From assembly GCA_029213065.1 (NCBI GenBank), contig JARGPH010000026.1, forward strand, positions 25,880 through 89,879: a stretch of 64,000 nucleotides of DNA, read 5' to 3'. Both the position numbers and the translations under genes were made by a program. The notes under the pieces were generated by a model that was given only the letters and a program-made list of their open reading frames with translations, did no database searches and was not told the origin of the DNA. The first letter of the stretch is position 1; every line of letters begins with the position of its first letter. Positions 46,299-54,599 of the stretch are shown piece by piece. The stretch comes from Verrucomicrobiales bacterium. GTDB taxonomy: Bacteria > Verrucomicrobiota > Verrucomicrobiia > Verrucomicrobiales > DEV007.

Positions 46299-46317
46299 GA
46301 TTATCCACCGCACATCG

Positions 46318-46764
46318 TCATTCGCCGCCCATCGCCTCCCGTCTCGCCTCACACGCCAGTTCAAAGGCTTTCGTATCCCCGAATTTCAGGACCGAAAATC
46401 GGATCGTCTCTCGAGCGCCGTCGGGGCGGGTCCAGCTGGCCTGCCAGAAACGATATTCCACGCCGTTGGTAATTTGAAGTATGCTTGTAACGCCGACGGC
46501 GCCAGAGCGATTTCGCTGATCAGGAACGGCCCGGGAACGGGCCGACGCAGCATTCCCCTCCCGGAGACGTCGACTGTGCGCGAGAATCTTTTCCCGGTAC
46601 TGCACCGCCCGTTCGAACGCCTCGCGCGTTCCGCCCCAGGCCGAATCAGAAAAAAAGCGCCCATAACGGACGCCTTTTCTTTGAATCCTGACCTGCCACC
46701 CGTGAGTCCCTACCGACGGTTGGTCCAGCCGGTTGATTCCGGCGATGGAATCGTAGTCACTCAC
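46318..46764 (-). CDS. Double-AP2-domain DNA-binding protein
   Basis: 148 residues from a GTG at 46764. Two AP2-like units are present: GINRLDQPSVGTHGWQVRIQRKG then YGRFFSDSAWGGTREAF (about 9-60) and, after an Arg/Ser-rich linker, a diverged second unit with GVEYRFWQASWTRPDG and FSVLKFGDTKAFELACEARREA (about 90-145). The HGWQVRI and GG-EAFE-A---REK motifs are the form seen in AP2 proteins of cyanobacteria, Verrucomicrobia and phages, where AP2 often accompanies homing endonucleases. No HNH nuclease domain is present here. It lies 30 bases after the degP-type gene on the same strand, and its 3' side touches direct repeats. Function is unknown; DNA binding is inferred. Confidence 0.8.
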   Translation of the reverse strand: MSDYDSIAGINRLDQPSVGTHGWQVRIQRKGVRYGRFFSDSAWGGTREAFERAVQYREKILAHSRRLREGNAASARSRAVPDQRNRSGAVGVTSILQITNGVEYRFWQASWTRPDGARETIRFSVLKFGDTKAFELACEARREAMGGE

Positions 46765-46794
46765 GGGAGAAGGTTGATTGGATTGAGTTGATCT

Positions 46795-48309
46795 TTAATT
46801 CAACGGGACCGCGAGGATATCACGACGACCGGCGACATAAACCTGAAGAAGGAGCACGTCACCATCGAAGTTCTCGACGATGTCGTAGGCAGCCTCGACG
46901 GAGTCCACTTCCTTCTGATCGATCTGTGTGATCACCATGCCTGGGCGGAGACCTGAATCAGCCGCAGGGACATTGTCTTTGACGCTTTCGACCACGATTC
47001 CCTTGAGACCTTCATCGACCTGAAGAGCAGTGCGAGTTTCATCGTCAAGATCTTTGACCTTGACCCCTTCGACGAGCGCGCTGTCAGCAGCCCCGCCGTT
47101 TCCGGGTGTGGTGGAACCTCCTCCGGCAAGTTTCGCGGAATCAAGATCACCAAGCGTCACTTTCACATCCCGCTCCTTACCATTGCGGATCACACGGAAG
47201 GTCACATCTGTTCCCGGGGAGGTATTGCTGATATCGAGACGAAGTTTCGCCATGTCATCTGCAGTGGCGCCGTTGTAGTCAATAATGAGATCGCCGCCTT
47301 TCATTCCCGCCTTCTCGGCAGGTGTGTCCGCACCGACTTCGGTAACGAGGACACCGCTCTGGTCGGCACGTCCGAGGGCTTTCGCCATGTTCTTATCGAG
47401 TTCACGAAGATAGACTCCGAGGAATCCGCGCTTCACGGTACCTCCACCATCGAGCAGTTTCTCTACAATGTTGATCGCCATGTTCGAAGGAATCGCGAAT
47501 CCGATTCCGATATTTCCGCCGGACATTCCCGAAGAAATAGCGGTGTTAATCCCGATCAGTCGACCGGCGGCATCAACGAGCGGACCACCCGAGTTACCAC
47601 GGTTGATCGCAGCATCCGTCTGAATGAAATTCTCAAAACCGTTCTGAATCACCTGAACGTCGTTACGACCCACCGCGCTGATAATTCCGAGGGTTGCGGT
47701 CTGATCAAGCTCAAGCGGGCTGCCGACTGCCATTGCCACATCGCCGATACGCACCTTGGAACTGTCACCAATGACGATCGACTTGAGATCTTTTGCTTCA
47801 ATCTTGATCAAAGCAACGTCAGTGCGGGGATCGGTACCGACGAGCTTCGCATCGAATGTCACCTTGCTGTTCGAGAGCGTGACTTCAATTCCATCGGCGC
47901 CACCGACAACGTGATTGTTAGTCAGAATGTAGCCGTCACTCGAAATGATGACACCGGATCCGACACCGCGCTGAAGCTCCCCTTCACCGTCGCCGCCGTG
48001 TCTTTCAAAAAAGTCATCCGGTACCTGCGGAAACATGCGTTTGAACATTTCCTCCTGTTGAGGATTTCTCTCGCGCTTCATCGTCTTGCTGGAAGTGATC
48101 ATGACCACGGCCGGCATGACCTTTTCCAATGCAGGCGCATAACTGATCGCGACTTCGGCCGCTTCCTGAACCGGCTTTTTGTCGATAGTAAGCTTTCCTT
48201 TCAGGTCTGAGAACTTCACTTCATCCGCCTGCAGACCGGCTGCGGCGATAGAGCAGATTAGCCCGAGGCTTAAAAACCGGGGCAGTGGGTTGGATCGAAT
48301 TTTCATCAT
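46795..48309 (-). CDS. DegP/HtrA-type periplasmic serine protease
   Basis: 504 residues with a signal peptide ending near AAAGLQA. The trypsin-like domain has the full triad: H133 in TNNHVV, D164 in TDVALI and S240 in GNSGGPL, with GVGSGVIISSDGYI before it. PDZ1 begins at about 295 (KRGFLGVYLRELD), PDZ2 at about 405. The layout fits the Do family (DegP/DegQ), which degrades and refolds misfolded envelope proteins. The Gly/Ser/Thr linker between the PDZ domains is longer than usual. An inverted repeat lies 27 bases upstream. The AP2 gene follows on the same strand. Confidence 0.95.
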   Translation of the reverse strand: MMKIRSNPLPRFLSLGLICSIAAAGLQADEVKFSDLKGKLTIDKKPVQEAAEVAISYAPALEKVMPAVVMITSSKTMKRERNPQQEEMFKRMFPQVPDDFFERHGGDGEGELQRGVGSGVIISSDGYILTNNHVVGGADGIEVTLSNSKVTFDAKLVGTDPRTDVALIKIEAKDLKSIVIGDSSKVRIGDVAMAVGSPLELDQTATLGIISAVGRNDVQVIQNGFENFIQTDAAINRGNSGGPLVDAAGRLIGINTAISSGMSGGNIGIGFAIPSNMAINIVEKLLDGGGTVKRGFLGVYLRELDKNMAKALGRADQSGVLVTEVGADTPAEKAGMKGGDLIIDYNGATADDMAKLRLDISNTSPGTDVTFRVIRNGKERDVKVTLGDLDSAKLAGGGSTTPGNGGAADSALVEGVKVKDLDDETRTALQVDEGLKGIVVESVKDNVPAADSGLRPGMVITQIDQKEVDSVEAAYDIVENFDGDVLLLQVYVAGRRDILAVPLN

Positions 48310-48335
48310 TACTTTAGGGGTGTAGTTGTCTTAAA

Positions 48336-48356
48336 AATGAGGCAACTGACCTCATT
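48336..48356. promoter_or_regulatory. Inverted repeat AATGAGG-N7-CCTCATT upstream of the DegP-type gene
   Basis: Perfect 7-base arms with a 7-base spacer in the 125-base divergent region between the protease and the MoeB-rhodanese gene; 27 bases from the protease start codon. Likely operator or 5'-leader hairpin. Confidence 0.4.
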
Positions 48357-48434
48357 CGTCAGTTTGCTGTTTGCCAAGTATAGCGAGCAACGCGAGTCTT
48401 TCTGTCTAACTTTTACCGTTCTTCTATTTTTCTG

Positions 48435-49601
48435 ATGGAATCAGTGATCCCCCCTTCACGCACCAACGAGACCGAATTTTCAACGGCTGAAATGCAGCGC
48501 TATGCCCGCCACCTCACGATTCCTGATGTGGGTGTAGAAGGTCAGAAGAAATTGAAGGCGGCGAAGGTGCTCTGCATCGGGGCGGGAGGTCTCGGCTCCC
48601 CTGTGACGATGTATCTCGCCGCAGCAGGCATCGGTGAAATCGGGCTGGTGGAGTTCGATACCGTCGAGTTCTCAAACCTCCAGCGTCAGATCGTTCACGG
48701 AACCGGCGATGTTGGAAAGCCGAAGATTGAATCCGCAATCGCGAGCCTCGCTGAAATCAATCCCGAGGTCAAAGTCACTCCCTACGCGACCCGTCTCACC
48801 AGCGAAAACGCGATGGAGATCGCAGCCCCCTACGATCTCATCATCGATGGAACGGATAATTTTGAAACGCGCTACCTTTCCAACGATCTTGCGGTCCTGA
48901 CCGGGAAGCCAAATGTCTACGGCTCGATTTTCCGGTTCGAAGGACAGGTCTCCGTCTTCGCCCCGCACCTCGGAGGCCCCTGCTACCGCTGCCTCTTCCC
49001 GACACCACCGGAACCCGGGCAGGTCCCCAGCTGTGCCGAAGGCGGGGTTCTCGGCGTCCTTCCCGGCATCGTCGGCTCCCTACAGGCCAATGAGGCGATC
49101 AAACTGATCCTCGGAATCGGAGAGCCGCTCATCGGACGCCTCGTTCACTTTGACGCCCTTGCCTTTCGCTTCCGCGAGATTAAACTGCGGAAAGACAGTG
49201 AATGCGCGGTTTGCGGAACAAATCCAACCATTACTGATCTGAAAGAAATCGAATTTGCCTGTGCTATGAGTGACCAGAAAGAACTACGTGAGATTGATGT
49301 GCATCAACTCAAAAAGAGAATCGAGCGGGACGATCAGTTCATCCTCCTCGATGTGAGAGAAACTGCCGAAGTTGAGGTCGCTAAGATTGACGGCTCCGTT
49401 CTGATTCCGTTAGGTGAATTGCCGGATCGACTCGGTGAGCTCCATCCTCGTGAAGAAATCATCATCCACTGCAAAGCGGGCGGCCGCAGTGCCCAGGCCC
49501 TGAAAATTCTCATGGATGCCAATTTCACCGACGTGTGCCACGTCAAGGGTGGCATCAACGCCTGGTCTCTCGAGGTCGACAGCTCGGTTCCTCACTACTA
49601 G
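48435..49601 (+). CDS. MoeB/ThiF-type E1-like adenylyltransferase with C-terminal rhodanese
   Basis: 388 residues. The E1-like domain shows RYARHLTIPDVGVEGQ, the nucleotide loop CIGAGGLGSP, DTVEFSNLQRQ, DGTDNFETRY, zinc Cys pairs (CYRC and CAVC) and the conserved Cys in SCAEGGVLGVLPG. The rhodanese domain (about 290-388) has the active-site loop HCKAGGRS. The fusion resembles MoeZ/MOCS3, which adenylates and then thiolates small sulfur carriers for molybdopterin, thiamine or tRNA thiolation. The carrier partner is not adjacent. Short spacing to the Trm112-like gene suggests co-transcription. Confidence 0.93.
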   Translation: MESVIPPSRTNETEFSTAEMQRYARHLTIPDVGVEGQKKLKAAKVLCIGAGGLGSPVTMYLAAAGIGEIGLVEFDTVEFSNLQRQIVHGTGDVGKPKIESAIASLAEINPEVKVTPYATRLTSENAMEIAAPYDLIIDGTDNFETRYLSNDLAVLTGKPNVYGSIFRFEGQVSVFAPHLGGPCYRCLFPTPPEPGQVPSCAEGGVLGVLPGIVGSLQANEAIKLILGIGEPLIGRLVHFDALAFRFREIKLRKDSECAVCGTNPTITDLKEIEFACAMSDQKELREIDVHQLKKRIERDDQFILLDVRETAEVEVAKIDGSVLIPLGELPDRLGELHPREEIIIHCKAGGRSAQALKILMDANFTDVCHVKGGINAWSLEVDSSVPHY

Positions 49602-49608
49602 GAATGCG

Positions 49609-49815
49609 ATGACGCTTTCAGACAAAACCCTCGCCCTCCTGCGCTGCCCTGCATCGATGCTTCCCTTGCGCGTTGCGACCAATGAGGAAGCTGAGGCGGC
49701 CTTTGGTGACGATACTACGGTCAACGGGGCTCTGATCTGCGAGGACGGGTCAAGACTCTACCCAATTCGTGACGGGCTTCCTGTTTTGCTCGAGAGCGAG
49801 TCGAAAGCGACCTAA
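49609..49815 (+). CDS. Trm112-like small zinc-ribbon protein
   Basis: 68 residues from the ATG at 49609, seven bases after the MoeB-type stop. The pattern LLRCPASMLPL at the start and LICEDGSRLYPIRDGLPVLLESE at the end matches the Trm112/UPF0434 family. The usual four-Cys zinc set is reduced: one CP pair at the front and one Cys in LICED. Bacterial members are of uncertain function. Its stop overlaps the nadK stop on the other strand by four bases. Confidence 0.85.
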   Translation: MTLSDKTLALLRCPASMLPLRVATNEEAEAAFGDDTTVNGALICEDGSRLYPIRDGLPVLLESESKAT

Positions 49816-50699
49816 CTGCACTCGCTGCCGGAGATCGAACTTCCTGTCCAGCCCATCTTGTTGTTGAGCACGTGATAGAAATTCTGATCCGGCATAGCAA
49901 TCAGAGGCAGTTTAAAGTCCGCCTTCCGCATGCGAACGTGGGCGGGTTTCGAAATCGTCGAGACGAGCTGCCCGTCCACCATGAGAGCGAGATCATCCCG
50001 CTGCACCGGCACATCAAAACGGATCTTACTCTTCGCATCGACGACCAGCGGTCTGTTGGCGAGTGTGTGTGGACAAATCGGAGTGAGAACAAAGACGTTC
50101 GACCCCGGCTGAACGAGTGGCCCCCCGGCGGAAAGTGAGTAGGCAGTTGACCCCGTCGGTGTCGCGAGAATGAGCCCGTCTCCGGTATAGCGATTGGCAA
50201 TGAGCTCGTTCACACACGCCTCGACGTGAATGACCCGGGAATCGACGCCACGACAGAGAGTTACTTCATTCAGTGCGTAAAAACGCTCCAATACCTTCTT
50301 GTTTTGAACCAGTTGCCCACTGATAACGATGCGATCACTCCGAAGGTAGTTGCCTGACACGAGCGCCTCGACCAAAGCCCCGCTTGTCTCGGCAGTGGCA
50401 CAGGTCATAAACCCGAGCGTTCCGGTGTTGATCGCCGCGATCGGCTTGATCTTATGATCGAGCTGTCTCAGGACCCAGAGGATCGTCCCGTCCCCACCGA
50501 GAACGACGAACAAGTCGACCAAAGCACTCAATTCGGTGAGAGGCACGCCCTCACAATCGTCGAGGAGGCTCGCTGAATTTTCCTCGAGGACGAGTGTTGC
50601 CCCTTCCTCCGTGAACCGGGCAATCAAATCCAGGAGCAACTCGCGCGCGCCCGGTTTCGACGGATTCGCGATCAGTCCAATTCTTGGTGTCTCAGCCAT
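49812..50699 (-). CDS. nadK: NAD kinase
   Basis: 295 residues. ATP-NAD kinase motifs: the GGDGT loop (FVVLGGDGTILW), NTGTLGF, and TGDGLILATPTGSTAYSLSAGG, all in the expected order. It phosphorylates NAD to NADP in the cytoplasm. The start lies inside the 3' end of tlyA (28-base overlap) on the same strand, so translation is probably coupled. Near the C-terminus, the family's MVDGQ strand is present. Confidence 0.96.
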   Translation of the reverse strand: MAETPRIGLIANPSKPGARELLLDLIARFTEEGATLVLEENSASLLDDCEGVPLTELSALVDLFVVLGGDGTILWVLRQLDHKIKPIAAINTGTLGFMTCATAETSGALVEALVSGNYLRSDRIVISGQLVQNKKVLERFYALNEVTLCRGVDSRVIHVEACVNELIANRYTGDGLILATPTGSTAYSLSAGGPLVQPGSNVFVLTPICPHTLANRPLVVDAKSKIRFDVPVQRDDLALMVDGQLVSTISKPAHVRMRKADFKLPLIAMPDQNFYHVLNNKMGWTGSSISGSECS

Positions 50700-51418
50700 G
50701 CCAGAAATTCAATGTTCCCATCTGTTCCACTGATAGGGGATTGCGTCAAACCGCACCAGCTTTTTCCCAACTCTTCGTCCACGAAAGTCCGGATCTTTTG
50801 GACCGCTTCCTCGTGAAGCTCAGGTTCGCGGACAATGCCACCTTTGCCGATCTGCTCCTTCTTCAGTTCAAACTGCGGTTTGATCAGACAGACAATGGAG
50901 CCGTCCGGCTTCAAAACATCAAAAACCGGCCCCAGAATCAGGTTCAGGGAAATGAAGGAAACATCGATGACGACGAGATCGACCTGCTCGCCGATATCGT
51001 CCGGCACGAGATGGCGGAGATTAATCCCCTCCCTTGCGACGACCCGCTCGTGACTTCGAATCTTCCACGCGAGCTGATTTTTGCCGACGTCATAAGCGAA
51101 GACCTTTTCCGCGCCCCGCTGGAGGACGCAATCCGTAAAGCCCCCGGTCGAAGCCCCCGCGTCGAGGACGACCATGCTTTCGACATCGATCCCGAACTCG
51201 TCGAGGCCCTTCTCGATCTTGAGGCCTCCCCGACTCACGTATTTGGGACGATTCTTCACCGTAACCTCGGTATCTTCATCGATTTTGAGACCGGGCTTGT
51301 GAACCCCTCCGTGGCCGCCGACGAGAACCTCGCCGGCGAGGATGAGCCGCTTCGCCATCTCGCGTGAATCACAGAGGCCACGCCGGTGAAGCGCCTGATC
51401 GAGTCTTTCTTTTGCCAT
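50672..51418 (-). CDS. tlyA: TlyA-type rRNA 2'-O-methyltransferase
   Basis: 248 residues. An S4 RNA-binding domain (RLDQALHRRGLCDSREMAKRLILAGEVLVGG) is followed by a FtsJ-like methyltransferase: YVSRGGLKIEKGL, VLDAGASTGGFTDCVLQRGA (SAM site), YDVGKNQLAWK, DLVVIDVSFISL and CLIKPQFE. The K-D-K-E catalytic pattern is kept. TlyA methylates cytidines in 16S and/or 23S rRNA. It overlaps nadK. Confidence 0.94.
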   Translation of the reverse strand: MAKERLDQALHRRGLCDSREMAKRLILAGEVLVGGHGGVHKPGLKIDEDTEVTVKNRPKYVSRGGLKIEKGLDEFGIDVESMVVLDAGASTGGFTDCVLQRGAEKVFAYDVGKNQLAWKIRSHERVVAREGINLRHLVPDDIGEQVDLVVIDVSFISLNLILGPVFDVLKPDGSIVCLIKPQFELKKEQIGKGGIVREPELHEEAVQKIRTFVDEELGKSWCGLTQSPISGTDGNIEFLAWLRHQELD

Positions 51419-51422
51419 CTAA

Positions 51423-51451
51423 TTTTACAGTAACGTAACTTTTACAGTAAC
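51423..51451. promoter_or_regulatory. Twin direct repeats TTTTACAGTAAC before the DUF1549/DUF1553 gene
   Basis: Two exact 12-base copies at 51423-51434 and 51440-51451, 17 bases apart start to start, in the divergent region between tlyA and the DUF1549 gene. A related palindrome occurs at 24627-24639. Probably binding sites for a common regulator. Confidence 0.45.
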
Positions 51452-51514
51452 AGCCCCGTCTTGCCCTGTGTAAAGAGTCACTCCTCTTAAAGTTTCACGA
51501 TTCACATTCTCTCT

Positions 51515-53155
51515 ATGACCAGCCAGTTCAGCCGCATCCTTATCCGTCTCGGAGCGCTCCTCGTCCTGGTCATCGCTGCGATTATCACCCTTACCTGGTA
51601 TCTGGGCAGTGAAGATCTCGCTCCTCTGCCTTCAGCCGAAGCCTCCGATTCGCTCAAAGAATCCACGGCACGGCTCAACGCCGCCTTCGAAACCTCCTGG
51701 AAAGCGCTTGAGCTCGAATCCGCGCCGCAAGCGCTCGATCACACCATCGCACGCCGCCTCTCCCTCGCCCTGACCGGGGCCGCTCCCTCGCTGGAGGAAC
51801 TTCGCCGCTTTGAAAAGCTCGCAGAAGGGGGAGATCCCACCCAATCCTGGCTGAATCACCTCTTTGCAGACCAACGCTACACCAACTACGTCGCGGAACG
51901 TTTTGCCCGTGCCTTCGTCGGGGTCGGACCGGGGCCGTTCATCATCTATCGACGCCGAAGGATGGTTAACTGGCTCTCCGAACAACTCGCGATGAACCGT
52001 CCCTATGACGAACTCGTCTCCGATCTCATCGCCTCCGAAGGCACCTGGACGACGAATCCGGAAACCAACTTCATCACCGTGTCAGTGATTCAGGACGGTG
52101 ACAACAAAGGTCCCGACGAAGTCAAACTCGCCGCGCGGACGTCCCGCGCCTTTCTCGGAATCAGTCTCGACTGCGTGCAGTGCCACGATGACAAGTTCGG
52201 CGATCGCTGGAAGCAGGAGGATTTCCACGAGCTCGCCGCGTTTTACGGTCAGGCCGATATGACAATCAGCGGTGTCCGCGAAAAATCAGAGAAGAACTAC
52301 GAAACCGCTTACAAAGGCAAAAAGGATCCCTCCGTCGTCGAGCCCGGGGTTCCCTTTTCAGAAGAACTCAAACCCGAAGACGGCTCCCGTCGCAAGCAAC
52401 TCGCAGAGTGGATCACCAACGGCAACAACCGCGCCTTTGCGAGAGCAACCGTGAACCGTGCCTGGGCCCTGCTCTTCGGACGTCCCCTCGTCGATCCGGT
52501 TGATGATATCCCACTCGAAGGCCCCTACCCGGCTGGTTTCGAGACGCTCACCGACGAATTTGTTAAAAGCGGTCACGACTTCCGGTATCTGCTTCGTCTT
52601 ATCGCCGCGAGCGCCCCCTTTCAACGCGCCAGCGATTCGGGCAATCCGGACAAACCGGTCACCGTCGAGCAGGAAGCCGCGTGGGCCGCCTTCCCCGTGA
52701 CGCCACTGCGCCCCGAGCAGGTCGCCGGAAGCATCATCCAGAGTGCTTCGTTCCGAGCCCTCGACGGCGACGCTCATATCATTGACAAACTGAGACGTTT
52801 CGGGGAAACCAACGACTTCGTGAAACGCTACGGTGACCAGGGTGAGAATGAATTTCAGGAAGAGTCGGGGACGATCCCGCAGCGCCTCCTCCTCATGAAC
52901 GGGAAACTGGTCGGGGAACGAACCGGCGAGAATCCGGTGATGAACAGCTCGACCCGCGTCGCCCACTATTCCTCTTCAGAAAAACAGGCCGTTGACGCCG
53001 CCTTCCTCGCTCTCCTGACACGCCTCCCCACTCCGGAGGAATCAGATCACTTTGCCGCCAGCCTCGAAAAAAAGAACCCCAAGGCAAAAGCGAGAGCCAG
53101 CGCCGACTTATACTGGGCACTGATCAACTCAACCGAATTTTCCTGGAACCGATAA
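51515..53155 (+). CDS. DUF1549-DUF1553 protein without the N-terminal cytochrome domain
   Basis: 546 residues, much shorter than the 952-residue PSD protein. One N-terminal membrane helix (about 8-30) anchors it. DUF1549 shows ARRLSLALTGAAPS, QRYTNYVAERFARAF and a haem-type CVQCHDDKFGDRWKQEDFHELAAFYGQ. DUF1553 follows: RKQLAEWITNGNNRAFARATVNRAWALLFGRPLVDPVDDIPL and DFRYLLRLIAAS. It lacks the PSCyt1 domain and the golvesin-like insert. It lies eight bases before a DUF1501 gene and probably forms a two-gene unit with it. Function unknown. Confidence 0.93.
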   Translation: MTSQFSRILIRLGALLVLVIAAIITLTWYLGSEDLAPLPSAEASDSLKESTARLNAAFETSWKALELESAPQALDHTIARRLSLALTGAAPSLEELRRFEKLAEGGDPTQSWLNHLFADQRYTNYVAERFARAFVGVGPGPFIIYRRRRMVNWLSEQLAMNRPYDELVSDLIASEGTWTTNPETNFITVSVIQDGDNKGPDEVKLAARTSRAFLGISLDCVQCHDDKFGDRWKQEDFHELAAFYGQADMTISGVREKSEKNYETAYKGKKDPSVVEPGVPFSEELKPEDGSRRKQLAEWITNGNNRAFARATVNRAWALLFGRPLVDPVDDIPLEGPYPAGFETLTDEFVKSGHDFRYLLRLIAASAPFQRASDSGNPDKPVTVEQEAAWAAFPVTPLRPEQVAGSIIQSASFRALDGDAHIIDKLRRFGETNDFVKRYGDQGENEFQEESGTIPQRLLLMNGKLVGERTGENPVMNSSTRVAHYSSSEKQAVDAAFLALLTRLPTPEESDHFAASLEKKNPKAKARASADLYWALINSTEFSWNR

Positions 53156-53163
53156 CCCCCGTC

Positions 53164-54468
53164 ATGAATTCCTCATCCTTTGGAGCCTGCAACGGCAAAG
53201 ACCACTTCTCCCGCCGTTTCTTTTTGCGCAGCACCGCCCTCACCGGCCTCGGATGGCTCACGCCCCTCTCGCAGCAACTCGCCCGGGGTGCGGAGAAGTC
53301 AGGAGGCCGGCCCAAATCGATCATCGTCCTCTGGATGCAGGGAGGAGCGAGTCAGCTCGAAACCTTCGATCCTCATCCTGACAGTGCCATCTCCCACGGT
53401 GCCAAAGCCATCAAGACCGCACTCCCCGGCGTTCAGTTCGGCGAAGGCCTTGAACAAACCGCGGAACTTGCCAATGACTTTTCGGTCCTCCGCTCCGTCG
53501 TGAGTAAAGAGGGTGATCATGCCCGCGCCACCTACAATGGAAAAACCGGCTATCGTCCCTTCCCCGGCCTCGTCCATCCTGCGATCGGCTCTATCATCAC
53601 TCACGAGCTCCCCGCCCCCACGCACAACGGAGCGCCTGTCGACATTCCCACTCACATCTCGATCACCCCGGGACAGTTTCCCGCCAGGGGAGGCTACCTC
53701 GGGGCGAAATACGATGCCTTTCAGGTCTATGATCCCGTAAACCCCGTGCCCGATGTGAAGGCCTGGACCGACGAGGCACGCACCGGGCGCCGCATGGAGT
53801 CACTCAGCGTGCTTGAGAAATCGTTCGCCGCCGGACGAATCGCCACTCTTGAAAAAGAACGAACCCTCCATCAATCGTCGATTGAGCGGGCGCGCAACAT
53901 GATGACTTCCGATCTGCTCGCCGCCTTCAACGTCAAAGAAGCGCCGAAGGCGGAGCAGGAAAGCTTTGGCGATACCCGGTTCGGTCGTGGTTGCCTCGCG
54001 GCGATTCGCCTCGTGGAATCCGGAGTGCGCTGTGTTGAAGTGACCCTGAACGGTTGGGACACCCACATCAACAATCACGAAGGACAGCTCAAGCAAAAAT
54101 CGGAACTCGATCCGGCTCTCGCTTCACTCATTAAGGGACTCAAGGAACGTGATCTCTACGACGACACCCTCATTCTCGTAGCGACCGAATTTGGAAGAAC
54201 TCCCAAGCTGAACGTCACCGAAGGACGTGATCACTGGCCCCACGGCTTCAGCGTTCTCATGGGTGGTGGCGGCCTCCGCACCGGCCAGGTCATCGGGGAA
54301 ACCGATCCGACAGGAATCAGTCAGGATCCGGCTGAGAAAGTGCGAGTCGAAGACATCCACGCAACGATTCTCAATCGAATGGGAATCGATCACGAATACG
54401 AATTCATGACCTCAATCGGTCGTCCCATCGCCCTCAGCGACGGACGGCCGATCTCAGCGTTATTGTAG
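53164..54468 (+). CDS. DUF1501 domain protein with Tat signal
   Basis: 434 residues. The twin-arginine signal is SRRFFLRSTALTGLGW. DUF1501 markers: KSIIVLWMQGGASQLETFDPHPDS, DFSVLRSVVSKEGDHARATYNGKTGYRP, CVEVTLNGWDTHINNHEGQLKQK, TLILVATEFGRTPKLN, GRDHWPHGFSVLMGGGGLRTGQV and VEDIHATILNRMGID. It pairs with the DUF1549/DUF1553 gene upstream. It is a distinct paralogue of the 467-residue DUF1501 protein at 37774. Confidence 0.94.
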   Translation: MNSSSFGACNGKDHFSRRFFLRSTALTGLGWLTPLSQQLARGAEKSGGRPKSIIVLWMQGGASQLETFDPHPDSAISHGAKAIKTALPGVQFGEGLEQTAELANDFSVLRSVVSKEGDHARATYNGKTGYRPFPGLVHPAIGSIITHELPAPTHNGAPVDIPTHISITPGQFPARGGYLGAKYDAFQVYDPVNPVPDVKAWTDEARTGRRMESLSVLEKSFAAGRIATLEKERTLHQSSIERARNMMTSDLLAAFNVKEAPKAEQESFGDTRFGRGCLAAIRLVESGVRCVEVTLNGWDTHINNHEGQLKQKSELDPALASLIKGLKERDLYDDTLILVATEFGRTPKLNVTEGRDHWPHGFSVLMGGGGLRTGQVIGETDPTGISQDPAEKVRVEDIHATILNRMGIDHEYEFMTSIGRPIALSDGRPISALL

Positions 54469-54474
54469 AGCGAT

Positions 54475-54509
54475 TCAACCCTGTTGAATGGAGGACCTGA
54501 CAGGGTTGA
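54475..54509. terminator. Hairpin between convergent DUF1501 and DUF1080 genes
   Basis: Perfect 9-base arms TCAACCCTG/CAGGGTTGA with a 17-base loop, seven bases past the DUF1501 stop. It has no T tract. It may mark the 3' end of either transcript. Confidence 0.4.
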
Positions 54510-54599
54510 GTCAGCACTAAGAGGAGCTACCGGGGCAGCCCCCTCAAGGAGAGGCGTGCTTCCAGCCGCCTGATAAGACTCCGGAACTCAGAAAAAAGA

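Larger units (their letters stand above)
45943..46317. other. Intergenic region with direct repeats and pyrimidine tracts
   Basis: 375 bases between the pyrophosphatase and the AP2 gene. It holds a direct repeat in two copies (45976-46035 and 46251-46298), purine/pyrimidine tracts made of TTATCTTTTTCT-like units and, between the copies, further tracts in the opposite sense (46101-46125 and 46182-46216). On the minus strand a short open tail ends at the first copy. No intact gene is seen. Confidence 0.6.

Noticed and set aside
46222..46791. A 189-codon plus-strand frame opposite the AP2 gene
   Set aside because: It lies fully antisense to the AP2 protein, which has recognisable double AP2 motifs, and contains no domain of its own.
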